Source: an uncultured Collinsella sp. (lineage in GTDB: Bacteria; Actinomycetota; Coriobacteriia; Coriobacteriales; Coriobacteriaceae). From it: a stretch of DNA of 7,419 nucleotides. Location: contig CAAFMM010000029.1 in NCBI GenBank assembly GCA_900764025.1, positions 1 to 7,419 of the forward strand, given 5' to 3'. Each line of letters begins with the position of its first letter. Positions within the stretch are counted from its first letter, which is position 1. Made by a program: the position numbers and the translations under genes. This document shows positions 6,376-7,419 of this stretch, in pieces. Under the pieces are notes generated by a model, which did not search any database, was not told where the DNA came from, and was given only the letters and a program-made list of their open reading frames with translations.

Positions 6376-7289
6376 AGCGGACAGACGAGGGTTTTTGCCA
6401 TATCGCACAGACGCTTTGACAGGGCGGGGTCATCCAAGATGTGGATGGCTCCGCCCGCTGCAATTATCTGGCTCAGTAGCCAACGCTCGGAGCCGTAATG
6501 CACGGTTACCGTTGCCATGTCTGCTCCGCTGCGCTCGATTAGGGTGATGCCGGCCCAGTCCAGATGCTCCGCCATATCGAATGGCATCAAGAGTTTTGCA
6601 CTACGCTGCGTCCGGGCAAGGGAATCGTGGAGGGATGCGACGTCCGGTGCGTGAGGCACGACGGAGTCTTCCGTCAAGGCGAGTCTCTCGATTTTATCCA
6701 TGCGATAGGTGCGCTGCTCATCGACTGCGATGTCCCAGGCAATCAGGTATGTTTGGTCGCCGTTTGCCGTAATGCGCAAGGGGTCGACCAGACGCTCGCG
6801 TGGCCGTGCATCGTCCATCGAGCGATACGAGATGCGGCAGCGAACGCCGTCCTGAATGGCGCAGCTCAGCTGCTGCCAGTGCGATCCGTGGTTGACGGTG
6901 TCAAAGACGCGCTGGTTATAGCCAAGCTCTTCGGGTAGAAGGGCATGTCGAATCCGAGCTGCCGTCTGCGGCTCGATCCCCAACGATTCAAGTTCATGGT
7001 TGAGCACAGCGCCCTCGGCGGCACTCAGGCGCAACGGTAGCACACGCCCGGCGTCACCGGTGAGGACCACACGCTCGCCGCGGCATTCGCAGATGATGCG
7101 CGCGCCCGATTCTCGGTCCGCGAGCGTCGAGACGATCTCGAGAATCTCGTCGAGCGATACCCCTGTGATGTCAAAGCGACTGCAAATCTCGGTTCGTGTC
7201 ATGCCGCTCTCGCCGGCGGCGTAGAGGGCCTCCATGATGTCGATGGCGCGCGAGAGTCTCTGCTCGCTGGTGAGTTTACGCACGGGCAT
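6372..7289 (-). CDS. WYL-domain helix-turn-helix transcriptional regulator
   Basis: A 305-residue regulator with the usual three-part layout of WYL proteins. Residues about 8-78 form a winged helix-turn-helix (LSRAIDIMEAL, then the likely recognition region around TRTEICSRFDITGVSLDEIL, and a wing near 63-77). The WYL domain is at about 145-207: RISYRS, LVDPLRI, YLIAWD (181-186) and RTYRMDKIERL (193-203). The canonical tryptophan of the WYL triplet is replaced by T180, a change also tolerated elsewhere in the family. The C-terminal part (about 258-303) resembles the WCX extension. WYL domains sense ligands, in several cases single-stranded nucleic acid, and many such regulators control DNA damage or defence genes, but the target here is unknown. 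ATG 7289 overlaps the upstream gene by 14 bases; AAAGGA lies 12 bases upstream, a long spacing that suggests coupled translation. Confidence 0.92.
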   Translation of the reverse strand: MPVRKLTSEQRLSRAIDIMEALYAAGESGMTRTEICSRFDITGVSLDEILEIVSTLADRESGARIICECRGERVVLTGDAGRVLPLRLSAAEGAVLNHELESLGIEPQTAARIRHALLPEELGYNQRVFDTVNHGSHWQQLSCAIQDGVRCRISYRSMDDARPRERLVDPLRITANGDQTYLIAWDIAVDEQRTYRMDKIERLALTEDSVVPHAPDVASLHDSLARTQRSAKLLMPFDMAEHLDWAGITLIERSGADMATVTVHYGSERWLLSQIIAAGGAIHILDDPALSKRLCDMAKTLVCPL

Positions 7290-7419
7290 ACTCGTGCACC
7301 GTCCTTTCGATGAGGTGGTTCCACGCCTGCTTGAGCGATTTGGGGGCCATGGGCCTCATGCCGTCCATGGCGTGGGCCATGCAAAATGAGGCGGCGGCTT
7401 CAAGATCGCGCACGTCAAC
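7276..7419 (-). CDS. C-terminal 47 residues of an unidentified protein upstream of the WYL regulator (partial)
   Basis: On the minus strand the frame is open from the window edge to TAA at 7278-7276, giving a 47-residue tail that begins VDVRDLEAAASFCMAHAMDG and ends LIERTVHEYARA. It looks helical, is rich in alanine and methionine, and contains a PMAPKSLKQAW segment. I do not recognise the family, and no catalytic motif is visible. The stop lies inside the WYL gene (14-base overlap), and the WYL ribosome binding site is in its last codons, so the two are almost certainly cotranscribed. WYL regulators often occur as adjacent pairs, but this tail does not look like a typical WYL C-terminus, so I do not claim that. 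Confidence 0.7.
   Translation of the reverse strand, partial: VDVRDLEAAASFCMAHAMDGMRPMAPKSLKQAWNHLIERTVHEYARA

Noticed and set aside
7199..7384. A 61-codon minus-strand open frame at the right end
   Set aside because: It overlaps both the WYL gene start and the partial upstream gene in a different frame; the frame with the 14-base overlap and an open end explains the region better.
1..7419. Replication origin (DnaA box cluster)
   Set aside because: No TTATCCACA or close cluster was seen on either strand, so although parB and a parS-like site suggest the origin is not far away, the origin itself is not here.

Overview
The window reads as ordinary chromosome from a moderately GC-rich Gram-positive actinobacterium, most likely a member of the Coriobacteriia such as Collinsella or a close relative. 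That placement is an inference from protein flavour, composition and gene order. It was not obtained by a search. Nothing looks like a phage, plasmid, transposon or CRISPR locus. Six genes are complete or nearly so, and two more are cut by the window edges.

Left part (1-1384): the last codons of a parA/soj gene overlap parB, and parB overlaps a small membrane or exported protein with a YtxH-like look. This is a tightly coupled rightward operon that ends at a strong intrinsic terminator. About 100 bases further on, just past the end of the leftward rlmN gene, is a 16-base near match to the bacterial centromere site parS. The window therefore appears to hold ParB together with one of its DNA targets, which places it near the replication origin side of the chromosome. 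The 200-base gap between the converging ytxH-like and rlmN genes is almost fully accounted for by two oppositely directed terminators plus the parS-like site.

Middle part (1384-6375): rlmN (23S rRNA/tRNA adenine C2 methyltransferase) runs leftward. Across an 85-base divergent promoter region, ddl (D-alanine--D-alanine ligase) runs rightward and overlaps by 7 bases a large 964-residue DinG-family protein. That protein joins an N-terminal DEDDh 3'-5' exonuclease to an XPD-like helicase that retains both its Walker motifs and four candidate iron-sulphur cysteines.

Right part (6372-7419): a leftward WYL-domain transcriptional regulator converges on the dinG-like gene so tightly that one TTAA supplies both stop codons. 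Its start overlaps the end of another leftward gene whose body lies outside the window and which I could not identify.

Base composition changes along the window. Sampled 60-base stretches in parB and the ytxH-like gene are about 38-52% GC, rlmN is about 53%, and ddl and the dinG-like gene are about 63-70%. The genes serve separate housekeeping roles (chromosome segregation, ribosome modification, cell wall synthesis, DNA repair, regulation). The least conventional elements are the ytxH-like third member of the parAB operon with its adjacent parS-like site, and the exonuclease-helicase fusion.
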